Assembly: GCA_031423155.1 (NCBI GenBank)
Contig: JANPEZ010000080.1
Coordinates: 1 to 9,920, forward strand
Direction of reading: 5' to 3'
Length of the DNA stretch: 9,920 bases
From: JANPEZ01 sp031423155
Lineage (GTDB): Bacteria > Actinomycetota > UBA4738 > HRBIN12
Positions 1 to 6,974 of the stretch are shown one piece after another. The position numbers and the translations under genes were made by a program. Under the pieces are notes generated by a model. The model was not told where the DNA came from. It searched no databases and worked only from the letters and a program-made list of their open reading frames with translations. The stretch's first letter is position 1, and each line of letters starts with the position of its first letter.

Positions 1-1704
1 GCGGGGCGCCTGGTGGCGCTTCTGGCCGTGATGCTCCTTGGTCTTACGGGGATATTCGCGCGCCTGGCCGTACTTCAGCTGCGAGACCAGACATCCTTCA
101 GGGCTCTGGGATATGAGCAGCGGGTCCATACCGTGCAGCTGGTGGCTCGCAGGGGCCAGATACAGGATCGCAACGGCCAGCCATTGGCGATATCGGTGGA
201 AGCGCTCGATATCTACGCTGATCCCGAACTGGTGGTGGACCCCATCGGCGAGGCGGCGAAGATCGCTCCCATCCTAGGGCTGAAGCCAATCCCCCTCGCG
301 CGAAGCCTGTCAGGCCCGGGGACCTTCACTTACTTAGCGCGTCAGGTGGATATGGCCCTAGCTTCACAGGTCCAGGATCTGAACCTGGCGGGCATCGGCT
401 TCCTGCCGTCCTCGAAACGTTCCTACCCCTCGGGCCCCCTGGCTTCGCAGGTCATCGGCTTCATCGGGATAGACGGCATTGGGCTGGCCGGCCTGGAGGA
501 CCAGTACGACTCGGTTTTGGCGGGCGTGACCGGGGAAAGGACCCAGGAGGTCGGTCTCGGCGGCGAGCAGATCGCACAAGGGGTCGACCTGTTGAAGGCC
601 CCCGAACCCGGGGATGACCTGGTCCTCACGATCGACCGGCAGTTGCAGTACCAGGCGCAGGCGGCGTTGCAGCGCGCCGTCGAGGAGAACCATGCCGATG
701 GTGGAACGATCATCGTGATGGATCCGCACACCGGAGACATCCTGGCCATGGCCAGCTATCCCTGGTTCGATCCGAACTCCTTCACGACCAAGGACCTGGC
801 CACTGGGGGCCGGAACGGGGCTCTGGTCAACGCATTCGAGCCGGGCTCGGTGAACAAGGTGATCACCGCGGCCGCTGCGGTCGAAGAGGACGTGGTGACG
901 CTGGACGAGCGTTTCACGGTTCCCTGGACGATGCAGGTCGGGGAGTTCACGATCCACGACTCGCACCCCCACCCGGTCGAGAAGATGACCATAGGCGACA
1001 TCCTCGCCCAATCCTCCAACATCGGTGCGGTTCAGGTCGCGCGCAGGGTTGGCAGCTCGCAGATGTCCTCCTACCTTTCCAAGTTCGGTTTCGGCCGGAC
1101 CACGGGCCTGGGCTTCCCGGGTGAGACCCCCGGTGACGTCCCGGCCCTCTCCGCGTGGTCGGATACGACCCTGGCCACGCTGGCCTACGGACAGGGCCTG
1201 TCGGTCTCGCCGATGCAGATGGCCTCCGTATACGCGACGATCGCGAACGGTGGAACCTGGGTGCAACCTCGTTTGGTCCGTGGGACGGTCGATCCGACCG
1301 GGACGTTCGTGCAGGCCCAGCCTTCACCGGCTCACGAGGTGGTCTCCCCGGCGACCGCCAGGACGGTCGCTCAGATGCTCGCCTCCGTCGTTTCTGACGG
1401 CACGGGCCTGGCCGCGCGGATCCCCGGTTATCAGGTTGCGGGCAAGACCGGTACGGCCCTCAAGCCGAAGGTGGGGGCTGCCGGCTACTACGACGACAGG
1501 TACGTGGCATCGTTCATCGGGTTCCTGCCCGCCGGCGATCCTCAGGTGGTCGTTGCCGCGATCATCGACGAGCCGACGACCATCTATGGGGGAGTGGCCG
1601 CCGCGCCACTGTTCCAGCACGTCGCTCAGTACGCGATCCAGCGCCTCGGCATAAGGCCCGGGCGCGACCTCCCGCCTCTTCCGACCGCCTACGGCCACCG
1701 ATGA
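1..1704 (+). CDS. ftsI: Septal peptidoglycan D,D-transpeptidase FtsI (class B PBP, PBP3 type), 5' end cut by window
   Basis: Cross-links new glycan strands at the division septum, acting outside the membrane with FtsW. The frame is open from base 1 to the TGA at 1702 (567 residues). A GTG at 13 could be read as a start, but the frame runs on upstream and the membrane segment begins almost at once, so the true start, with a short cytoplasmic tail, probably lies before the window. Counting from base 1: one transmembrane segment at about residues 3-20; dimerisation-domain motif RRGQIQDRNG at 50-59; transpeptidase domain about 235-550 with the nucleophile motif SVNK (Ser283, Lys286), SSN at 338-340 and KTGT at 482-485. 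The protein ends soon after the transpeptidase domain, with no PASTA repeats. It is the first gene of the visible operon, and its stop overlaps the murE start by 4 bases. The position beside murE favours FtsI over an elongation PBP2. Confidence 0.95.
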   Translation, partial: AGRLVALLAVMLLGLTGIFARLAVLQLRDQTSFRALGYEQRVHTVQLVARRGQIQDRNGQPLAISVEALDIYADPELVVDPIGEAAKIAPILGLKPIPLARSLSGPGTFTYLARQVDMALASQVQDLNLAGIGFLPSSKRSYPSGPLASQVIGFIGIDGIGLAGLEDQYDSVLAGVTGERTQEVGLGGEQIAQGVDLLKAPEPGDDLVLTIDRQLQYQAQAALQRAVEENHADGGTIIVMDPHTGDILAMASYPWFDPNSFTTKDLATGGRNGALVNAFEPGSVNKVITAAAAVEEDVVTLDERFTVPWTMQVGEFTIHDSHPHPVEKMTIGDILAQSSNIGAVQVARRVGSSQMSSYLSKFGFGRTTGLGFPGETPGDVPALSAWSDTTLATLAYGQGLSVSPMQMASVYATIANGGTWVQPRLVRGTVDPTGTFVQAQPSPAHEVVSPATARTVAQMLASVVSDGTGLAARIPGYQVAGKTGTALKPKVGAAGYYDDRYVASFIGFLPAGDPQVVVAAIIDEPTTIYGGVAAAPLFQHVAQYAIQRLGIRPGRDLPPLPTAYGHR

Positions 1705-3212
1705 CCGATGGGGTCCCGCCGCCGGGGGCCCGGGTAAGCTCGGGTCCGTTGGTTCCTACTCCTCCCCGGATATCGCTGTCATCGGTGGCGGCCGCGACCG
1801 AGCGTCACGAGGTGCGCGGCGACTCAGGCATCACCGTTTCGGAGGCGGCCTATTCCTCCGATCAAGTGGTGCCAGGGGCGGTCTTCTTCTGCTTCGCCGG
1901 CTCCAGGTTCGACGGTCACGACTTCGCGGCGGCGGCCATCCAGGCGGGTGCCGCGGCGTTGATCGTGGAGCGATGGCTGGAACTCGATATCCCGCAGGTC
2001 CTTGTGCCCTCCGTCCGCAAGGCGATGGGTCCCATGTCCGCGGCCGTGTTCGGCAACCCCGCCGATTCGATGTCGATGATCGGGGTCACCGGGACCAACG
2101 GCAAGACGACTACCACCTACTTGCTCGAGTCGGTCTTCGCCGCCGCCGGGTTGGTTGCCGGAGTGGTCGGCACCACGGGTGCGCGCATCGACGGACAGCC
2201 GATGCCGCTGGCTCGAACGACGCCTGAGGCACCCGACCTTCACCGGCTGCTTGCCCAGATGCGATCGCGCGGCGTCCAGGCAGTGGCCATGGAGGTCTCC
2301 TCGCACGCTCTCGATCAAGATCGCGTGGGAGGCGTCCGCTTCGACTGCGCAGTCTTCACGAACCTCTCCCAGGATCATCTCGACTATCACCCGTCCATGG
2401 AGGAGTACTTCGCCGCGAAGGCTCTCCTGTTCACACCTGAGCGCGCTGAGCGCGGAGTGGTCAACGCCGACGATCCTTGGGCGCTGAGGCTGCGTGCGGC
2501 ACCGATACCCGTTACCACCTTCGGGCTTACCGAAGACGCCGACCTCAGGGGGATCGGTCCGACGGCAGACGCTGCAGGGGTGAGCTTCATGGTGGACGGT
2601 CTGGAGGTCCACTCACCTCTACGGGGGATGTTCAATGTCTCCAACTGCCTTGCGGCGCTGGCCGTCGCACGCACTTTGGGTATCGGCGAGGAGATCGCGA
2701 AGGCTGGGATCGAGTCGCTCGCCGGCGTGCCGGGACGGGTGGAGCCCGTGGATGAGGGGCAGGATTTCCTCGTTATGGTGGACTACGCGCACACGCCAGA
2801 TAGCATCGACAACGTGCTCCGCGCGACACGCCCGCTCGCGGGCGGGCGGGTGATCGTCGTGTTCGGTTGCGGGGGAGACCGCGACCGCAGCAAGCGTCCC
2901 CTGATGGGGCGAGCCGCAGCCACCGGCGCAGACTTCACAGTGATAACAAGCGACAACCCGCGATCGGAGGATCCACTGAGCATCATCGCCGATATCGAAT
3001 CGGGCGCCCGCCAAGGAGGGGGCGACTATACGGTCGAGCCCGATCGCCGAGCCGCGATCCGGCTCGCCCTGGGCCAGGCGGGTCCCGGTGACGTCGTGGT
3101 CATCGCGGGCAAGGGCCATGAGTCCGGTCAGGAGTTCGCCGACGGGACGGTCCCCTTCGATGACCGGGTAGTCGCTTCCGAGGAGCTGCGGGCGCTGGGG
3201 GCTGGATCGTGA
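1701..3212 (+). CDS. murE: UDP-MurNAc-L-Ala-D-Glu:meso-DAP ligase MurE
   Basis: Cytoplasmic ATP-dependent ligase that adds the third amino acid to UDP-MurNAc-L-Ala-D-Glu. At 503 residues it is of normal family length. Visible: N-terminal UDP-binding domain (about 25-115, with PGAVFFCFAG and DGHDF), ATP loop GTNGKTTT at 131-138, the probable carbamylated lysine Lys240 in YFAAKALLF, the FNVSN segment of the central domain, VDYAHTPDS opening the C-terminal domain, and FGCGGDRDRSKRP. DNPR at 418-421 is the known meso-DAP selectivity signature; lysine-adding enzymes differ there. KGHE lies near the C-terminus. ATG 1701 was chosen because it gives an ATGA overlap with ftsI; I see no clear Shine-Dalgarno sequence before it, so translation is probably coupled to ftsI. 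The first 20 or so residues are Pro/Gly-rich and look unstructured, so a later start such as TTG 1749 cannot be excluded. Confidence 0.97.
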   Translation: MTDGVPPPGARVSSGPLVPTPPRISLSSVAAATERHEVRGDSGITVSEAAYSSDQVVPGAVFFCFAGSRFDGHDFAAAAIQAGAAALIVERWLELDIPQVLVPSVRKAMGPMSAAVFGNPADSMSMIGVTGTNGKTTTTYLLESVFAAAGLVAGVVGTTGARIDGQPMPLARTTPEAPDLHRLLAQMRSRGVQAVAMEVSSHALDQDRVGGVRFDCAVFTNLSQDHLDYHPSMEEYFAAKALLFTPERAERGVVNADDPWALRLRAAPIPVTTFGLTEDADLRGIGPTADAAGVSFMVDGLEVHSPLRGMFNVSNCLAALAVARTLGIGEEIAKAGIESLAGVPGRVEPVDEGQDFLVMVDYAHTPDSIDNVLRATRPLAGGRVIVVFGCGGDRDRSKRPLMGRAAATGADFTVITSDNPRSEDPLSIIADIESGARQGGGDYTVEPDRRAAIRLALGQAGPGDVVVIAGKGHESGQEFADGTVPFDDRVVASEELRALGAGS

Positions 3213-4564
3213 AGCCCAGGCCTCTGTCTGAGATCGCGTCCGCTGTGTCTGGCCGGCTCGTCGGCGCGGACGTGACCGTTGATCGAGTCGTGACCGATAG
3301 TCGCGAGGTCTCGCCTGGATCCTTGTTCGTCGCCGTACGGGGAGAGACTGCCGACGGCGGGGACTTCGTGGGCGATGCGTTCGCTCGGGGCGCAGCAGCG
3401 GTGCTCGTGGATCATGAACGGGAGAAGGCCGGGCCGGCCGTGGTGGTCGGGGATACGCTCGATGCTCTACTTCGGCTGGCTGCGTTCGATCGTGGGCCGG
3501 CGAGCGTCGTCGCGGTGACGGGCGCCAACGGCAAGACATCAACCAAGGACATGACGGCGTCGGTGCTTGGCGGCCGATATCGGACTCACGCCAGCCCGAA
3601 CTCTTTCAACAACGAGATCGGCTTTCCTATGACGATGCTGTCCGCGCCTGCAGACACCGAAGTGATAGTGGCCGAGATGGGGGCACGTCATGTCGGCGAC
3701 GTCGCCCAGCTTTGCGCGGCGGTCCGTCCCGACATCGCCGTCGTAACGAACGTGGGCGTCGCTCATCTTGAGATCTTCGGCTCCTGGGAAGCGATAGTGC
3801 AAGCATCGGCCGAGCCCGTGGAAGCCCTTGCACCGCAAGGCATAGCGGTCCTGAACGATGATGACCCGGTGGTTGCCGGGTACGCTTCCCGCACGCAAGG
3901 GGAGGTCGTTCTTTTCGGTCTCGGAGCGGGCGCGACGGTCCGCGCGGAAGATGTGCGACTGGACGAATCGGGCCTGGCATCCTTCTTGCTCGATCTGAAC
4001 GGGGATCGCGAACGGGTGGAACTGCCGGTTCCCGGAGAGCACATGGTTCCGAATGCGCTCGCGGCGGCGGCGACGGCTTCTGCTTTGGGTATGACGGCGG
4101 CGGAGTGCGCGGCTGGGCTGAAGGACGCGCAGATGTCCCACTGGAGGATGGAGACCTTCACCAGCACAGAGGGGATCATCGTCGTCAACGACGCGTACAA
4201 CGCGAACCCCGAGTCGATGTCCGCGGCGCTGAAGGCGGCACGTTGGATGTCTCGAGGCCGGCGGTTCATCGCGGTGCTCGGTCCGATGGCAGAGCTCGGC
4301 GAGATCGCAGCCGAGGAGCACGACAAGCTCGGAGTACTGGCCGCGCGCATCCGGGTGGATCGCTTGATCACAGTCGGTGAGCAGGCCCGCGGCATCGCGC
4401 GAGCCGGTCTGCGCGAAGGCGTAGAGCCGGAGAACGTTGCCTCCTACGACGACCCGGCTGAGGCTTTAGCCGACGTTAAGCGTGTTGCTGAAGCCGGCGA
4501 TCTGGTCCTGTTCAAAGCCTCGCGGGTCGCGGGCCTTGAGGAACTGGCTGAGGCGATGCGATGA
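3209..4564 (+). CDS. murF: UDP-MurNAc-tripeptide:D-Ala-D-Ala ligase MurF
   Basis: Cytoplasmic ligase that completes the stem peptide by adding the D-Ala-D-Ala dipeptide, giving UDP-MurNAc-pentapeptide, the substrate of MraY. At 451 residues it is of normal length. Visible: N-terminal domain with VVTDSREVSPGSLFVAVRG, ATP loop GANGKTST at 105-112 followed by KDM (the GKTSTKD form is typical of MurF rather than MurC/D/E), the NSFNNEIGFP substrate motif, GEHMVPNALAA in the central domain, and NDAYNANPES from residue 327, the MurF hallmark of the C-terminal domain. VLGPMAELGE follows. The GTG start at 3209 overlaps the murE stop (GTGA), with a G-run at 3197-3201 seven bases upstream that could serve as a weak ribosome binding site. 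Its place between murE and mraY fits the pathway order. Confidence 0.97.
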   Translation: MKPRPLSEIASAVSGRLVGADVTVDRVVTDSREVSPGSLFVAVRGETADGGDFVGDAFARGAAAVLVDHEREKAGPAVVVGDTLDALLRLAAFDRGPASVVAVTGANGKTSTKDMTASVLGGRYRTHASPNSFNNEIGFPMTMLSAPADTEVIVAEMGARHVGDVAQLCAAVRPDIAVVTNVGVAHLEIFGSWEAIVQASAEPVEALAPQGIAVLNDDDPVVAGYASRTQGEVVLFGLGAGATVRAEDVRLDESGLASFLLDLNGDRERVELPVPGEHMVPNALAAAATASALGMTAAECAAGLKDAQMSHWRMETFTSTEGIIVVNDAYNANPESMSAALKAARWMSRGRRFIAVLGPMAELGEIAAEEHDKLGVLAARIRVDRLITVGEQARGIARAGLREGVEPENVASYDDPAEALADVKRVAEAGDLVLFKASRVAGLEELAEAMR

Positions 4565-5622
4565 CCGCCATCCTGCTGGCCGCTGCGATCGGGCTCGCGG
4601 TGACGCTTCTGGGTACGCCGCTGGCCATCCGCTCGTTCCGGACCTGGGGTTGGGGTCAGCGCATCAGGGAGGACGGCCCTCACACCCACATGGAGAAGAT
4701 GGGGACTCCCACGATGGGCGGCATCGTGATCCTGCTCGGTCTCGTCAGCGCCTATCTGGCGACGCGACTGCTCTTCACAGGTTTCACGGCGATGGGTGTG
4801 TCGCTCGTTGCGGTGGCGCTCGGGTTCGGGGTGGTTGGATTCCTGGACGATTTCATCAAGGTGAAGCGTCGTCGCTCCCTGGGCCTGGGCAAGGCGGCCA
4901 AGTTCGGGGGGACGGCCGTCGTCGCGATCGTGTTCGCGTTCGTGGCCTCCCACTTCTCCGAGGGCTCGGGCACCTCCACGGATCTGAGTTTCGTGCGGGA
5001 GACCGGGATACACCTGGGGGTCTTCTTCTTCGTTTGGGTCTTCATCATGCTTACCGCCTCTTCGAACGCGGTCAACATCACCGACGGACTCGACGGACTC
5101 GCATCGGGGTCTTCGATCCTGGTCCTCTCGGCGTACGTGTTCGTCGCGTTCTGGCAGTTCCGCCACACGTGCGAGCTGCTGGACTTCGCGGCGGCCTGTT
5201 ACCCGGTCGACGGGGACACGATGCTAGACATCGGTATCGCTACGGCGGGCCTGATGGGTTCGGTGGCCGGATTCCTCTGGTGGAACGCTGCGCCTGCGCG
5301 GATCTTCATGGGAGATACGGGTTCTCTGGCGATAGGCGGATTCCTCGGAGCACTCGCCGTCGCCACGAATACGCAACTCCTGCTCGTGATCTTGGGCGGC
5401 CTGTTCGTCATCGAGACGATGTCGGTCATCCTCCAGGTCATCTCGTTCCGCGGTTTCGGCCGCCGGATCTTCAGGATGTCTCCGATCCATCACCATTTCG
5501 AGTTGGCGGGCTGGCCCGAGTTCACAGTGATCGTGAGGTTCTGGATCATCTCGGGCCTCAGCGTGGCGGCGGGCCTTGGCCTGTTCTATATGGACTTCAT
5601 CGCCCGGGGAGGCCTGGGGTGA
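4561..5622 (+). CDS. mraY: Phospho-N-acetylmuramoyl-pentapeptide transferase MraY
   Basis: Integral membrane enzyme that transfers phospho-MurNAc-pentapeptide from UDP to undecaprenyl phosphate, making lipid I; this is the first membrane step. At 353 residues with about ten hydrophobic segments it matches the family. Visible cytoplasmic active-site motifs: GTPTMGG near the N-terminus, Asp96-Asp97 in DDFIK, NITDGLDGLASG with Asp175 and Asp178, FMGDTGS with Asp252, and the HHHFE motif at 310-314. The stretch LWWNAAPARIFMGDTGS is of the actinobacterial form. A loop between two membrane segments, predicted to face outside, holds Cys204 and Cys213. The ATG at 4561 overlaps the murF stop (ATGA), with GAGG at 4550-4553 seven bases upstream. 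WecA-type transferases share the fold, but the HHH motif and the context settle MraY. Confidence 0.98.
   Translation: MTAILLAAAIGLAVTLLGTPLAIRSFRTWGWGQRIREDGPHTHMEKMGTPTMGGIVILLGLVSAYLATRLLFTGFTAMGVSLVAVALGFGVVGFLDDFIKVKRRRSLGLGKAAKFGGTAVVAIVFAFVASHFSEGSGTSTDLSFVRETGIHLGVFFFVWVFIMLTASSNAVNITDGLDGLASGSSILVLSAYVFVAFWQFRHTCELLDFAAACYPVDGDTMLDIGIATAGLMGSVAGFLWWNAAPARIFMGDTGSLAIGGFLGALAVATNTQLLLVILGGLFVIETMSVILQVISFRGFGRRIFRMSPIHHHFELAGWPEFTVIVRFWIISGLSVAAGLGLFYMDFIARGGLG
5606..5612 (+). promoter_or_regulatory. Shine-Dalgarno sequence deciding the murD GTG start
   Basis: GGGGAGG lies inside the last codons of mraY, six bases before the GTG at 5619. The murD reading frame is stop-free far upstream (back to about 4482) because of the high GC content, so this site together with the GTGA overlap is what fixes the start. 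The first residues from this start lead directly into the MurD N-terminal nucleotide-fold motif VVVGAGVSG. Confidence 0.75.
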
Positions 5623-6974
5623 CCGGACGCTTCGAGGGCGAACGAGCGGTCGTGGTCGGCGCTGGGGTGAGCGGTGTGGCTTCCGTTCGGGCCCTGCTGC
5701 GCGAGGGAGCGACCGTTCGGGTCTCCGACGAGCGACCGCTCGACCGCCTGCCGGCCGCTGAGGAGCTGTCGGCACTCGGCGCCGAGGTCTTCGCCGGAGG
5801 GCATGAACCGTGGCACCTGAAGGATGCGACGATCGTGGTCGCGAGTCCGGGAGTCCCCGAGACGGCTCCGATACTGCTCTGGGCGGCAGAGGGGGGCATC
5901 TCCGTGTGGGGCGAATTGGAACTTGGGGCCCTCATCTGCGAAGTGCCGTACTTGGCCGTTACCGGCACGAACGGAAAGACCACGACCACCGCCCTGATCG
6001 CGTCCATGCTTCGCTCAGCGGGTATCGATGCGATCGAGTGCGGCAACATAGGGCACCCGTTCCCGTCGGCGGCAGGGGAGGGTCACGAAGCGCTGGTCGT
6101 CGAGGCATCGTCCTTCCAGCTGAGGTTCCACGAGAACTTCCATCCGCAAGTTTCGGTGCTGCTGAACGTCGCGCCCGATCACCTCGACTGGCACGGCTCG
6201 CAGGAGGCCTACGCCGCCGCCAAGGCTCGCATCTTCCTTTGTCAGAGCGGGGAAGATGTTCACGTCGGCAACGCCGAAGATCCGGCAGCGGCCGAGATCT
6301 CACGCCGAGCAGGATGCGAACTCGTCTGGTTCTCCGCCTCCGCCGAGCCGGGACCCGGCGAGATCGGCTATGTAGATGGCGAACTCGTGTCGCGCATCAA
6401 GGAGACACAACGATTGGGGAGACCGGGTGCGGAACGCGCTGGATCCCGGGAGGATGCGGCCGCGGCCGCGGCCGCCGCGCTCTCGTTCGGAGTAGCACCG
6501 GAAGCGATAGCGACTGCGTTGCAGACGTTCACGCCCGCCTCTCACAGAGGGGAAACGGTCGCAACACTCGGTGGAGTCAGGTTCGTCGATAACTCCAAGG
6601 CGACCAACGTACACGCGGCGCTTGCCGCGGTAGCGGCATTCGACGACGTGGTCCTCATCGCAGGGGGTCGCAGTAAAGGTGTTTCCCTTTCCGAACTCAC
6701 TCGAGCGTCGGATCGACTGCGGGGGCTCGTGGCGATCGGAGAGGCCGCGGACGAACTGGTGGCATCGTTCGATCCGCTGATCCCTACCCGGAAGGCGGGA
6801 TCTATCGAGGAGGCCGTCGGCGTAGCGTTCGAGCTGGCCGGCCCGACGAGTACGATCCTGCTGGCGCCGGCCTGCGCGAGCTGGGACATGTTCGAGGACT
6901 ACGTGGAAAGAGGCGAGAGGTTCGCGTCGGCGGCACGTTCCCTGACTTCGAGCAGGGAGGGCGCGCATGGCTGA
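5619..6974 (+). CDS. murD: UDP-MurNAc-L-Ala:D-Glu ligase MurD
   Basis: Cytoplasmic ligase that adds D-glutamate to UDP-MurNAc-L-Ala. At 451 residues from GTG 5619 it is of normal length. Visible: Rossmann-like N-terminal domain with VVVGAGVSGVASV, ATP loop GTNGKTTT at 116-123, CGNIG, VVEASSFQL (catalytic-site Glu), DHLDWHGS with the conserved His, the probable carbamylated Lys202 in AAAKARIF, SHR at 308-310, DNSKATN at 324-330, GGRSKG, and the C-terminal APACASWDMF motif. Odd point: the central-domain segment that normally reads HNxxNA, contacting the nucleotide, is replaced by GSREDAAAAAAAA (eight alanines, 280-287). All other key residues are present and the frame is intact, so I call it functional MurD with a divergent segment. 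It follows mraY with a 4-base GTGA overlap. Confidence 0.95.
   Translation: MTGRFEGERAVVVGAGVSGVASVRALLREGATVRVSDERPLDRLPAAEELSALGAEVFAGGHEPWHLKDATIVVASPGVPETAPILLWAAEGGISVWGELELGALICEVPYLAVTGTNGKTTTTALIASMLRSAGIDAIECGNIGHPFPSAAGEGHEALVVEASSFQLRFHENFHPQVSVLLNVAPDHLDWHGSQEAYAAAKARIFLCQSGEDVHVGNAEDPAAAEISRRAGCELVWFSASAEPGPGEIGYVDGELVSRIKETQRLGRPGAERAGSREDAAAAAAAALSFGVAPEAIATALQTFTPASHRGETVATLGGVRFVDNSKATNVHAALAAVAAFDDVVLIAGGRSKGVSLSELTRASDRLRGLVAIGEAADELVASFDPLIPTRKAGSIEEAVGVAFELAGPTSTILLAPACASWDMFEDYVERGERFASAARSLTSSREGAHG
6456..6479 (+). repeat. GCGGCC tandem tract encoding poly-alanine in murD
   Basis: Alternating GCG and GCC codons form about three copies of GCGGCC followed by GCCGCG, encoding Ala280-Ala287 of MurD. 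The tract is low-complexity and self-complementary. It lies within a predicted alanine-rich helix of the central domain, where alanine is common in MurD homologues, so it may simply reflect GC bias and not a functional repeat. Confidence 0.6.
6955..6960 (+). promoter_or_regulatory. Shine-Dalgarno sequence for ftsW
   Basis: GGGAGG sits six bases before ATG 6967, within the 3' end of murD. It supports this start and therefore the long basic N-terminal tail of FtsW, as opposed to a later in-frame start such as GTG 7021. Confidence 0.75.

Noticed and set aside
13..15. GTG as the true start of ftsI
   Set aside because: The reading frame is open back to base 1 and the membrane segment begins within a few residues, leaving no cytoplasmic tail, so the gene more likely begins before the window.
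364..1266. 300-codon antisense open frame opposite ftsI
   Set aside because: It lies wholly opposite a gene with full catalytic motifs, and its translation is Arg/Gly-rich with no recognisable domain. It is a GC-driven shadow frame.
1839..1861. 7-bp inverted repeat (TCGGAGG / CCTCCGA) inside murE
   Set aside because: It is short, within coding sequence, and not near a gene boundary. Such pairs are expected by chance at this GC content.
2619..3542. 307-codon antisense open frame across the murE/murF junction
   Set aside because: It is opposite well-supported MurE and MurF sequence, with Arg/Pro-rich composition and no domain features. I see nothing to support expression.
5083..5100. Direct repeat GACGGACTC x2 in mraY
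   Set aside because: It encodes the conserved DGLDGL active-site motif, so the repeat is explained by the protein sequence.
4482..5618. Stop-free frame extending murD far upstream through mraY, which would make an 830-residue protein
   Set aside because: The upstream part overlaps the clear MraY coding frame, reads as Arg/Gly-rich low-complexity protein with no family motif, and murD has its own ribosome binding site and GTG at 5619. Long open frames of this kind are common in GC-rich DNA.
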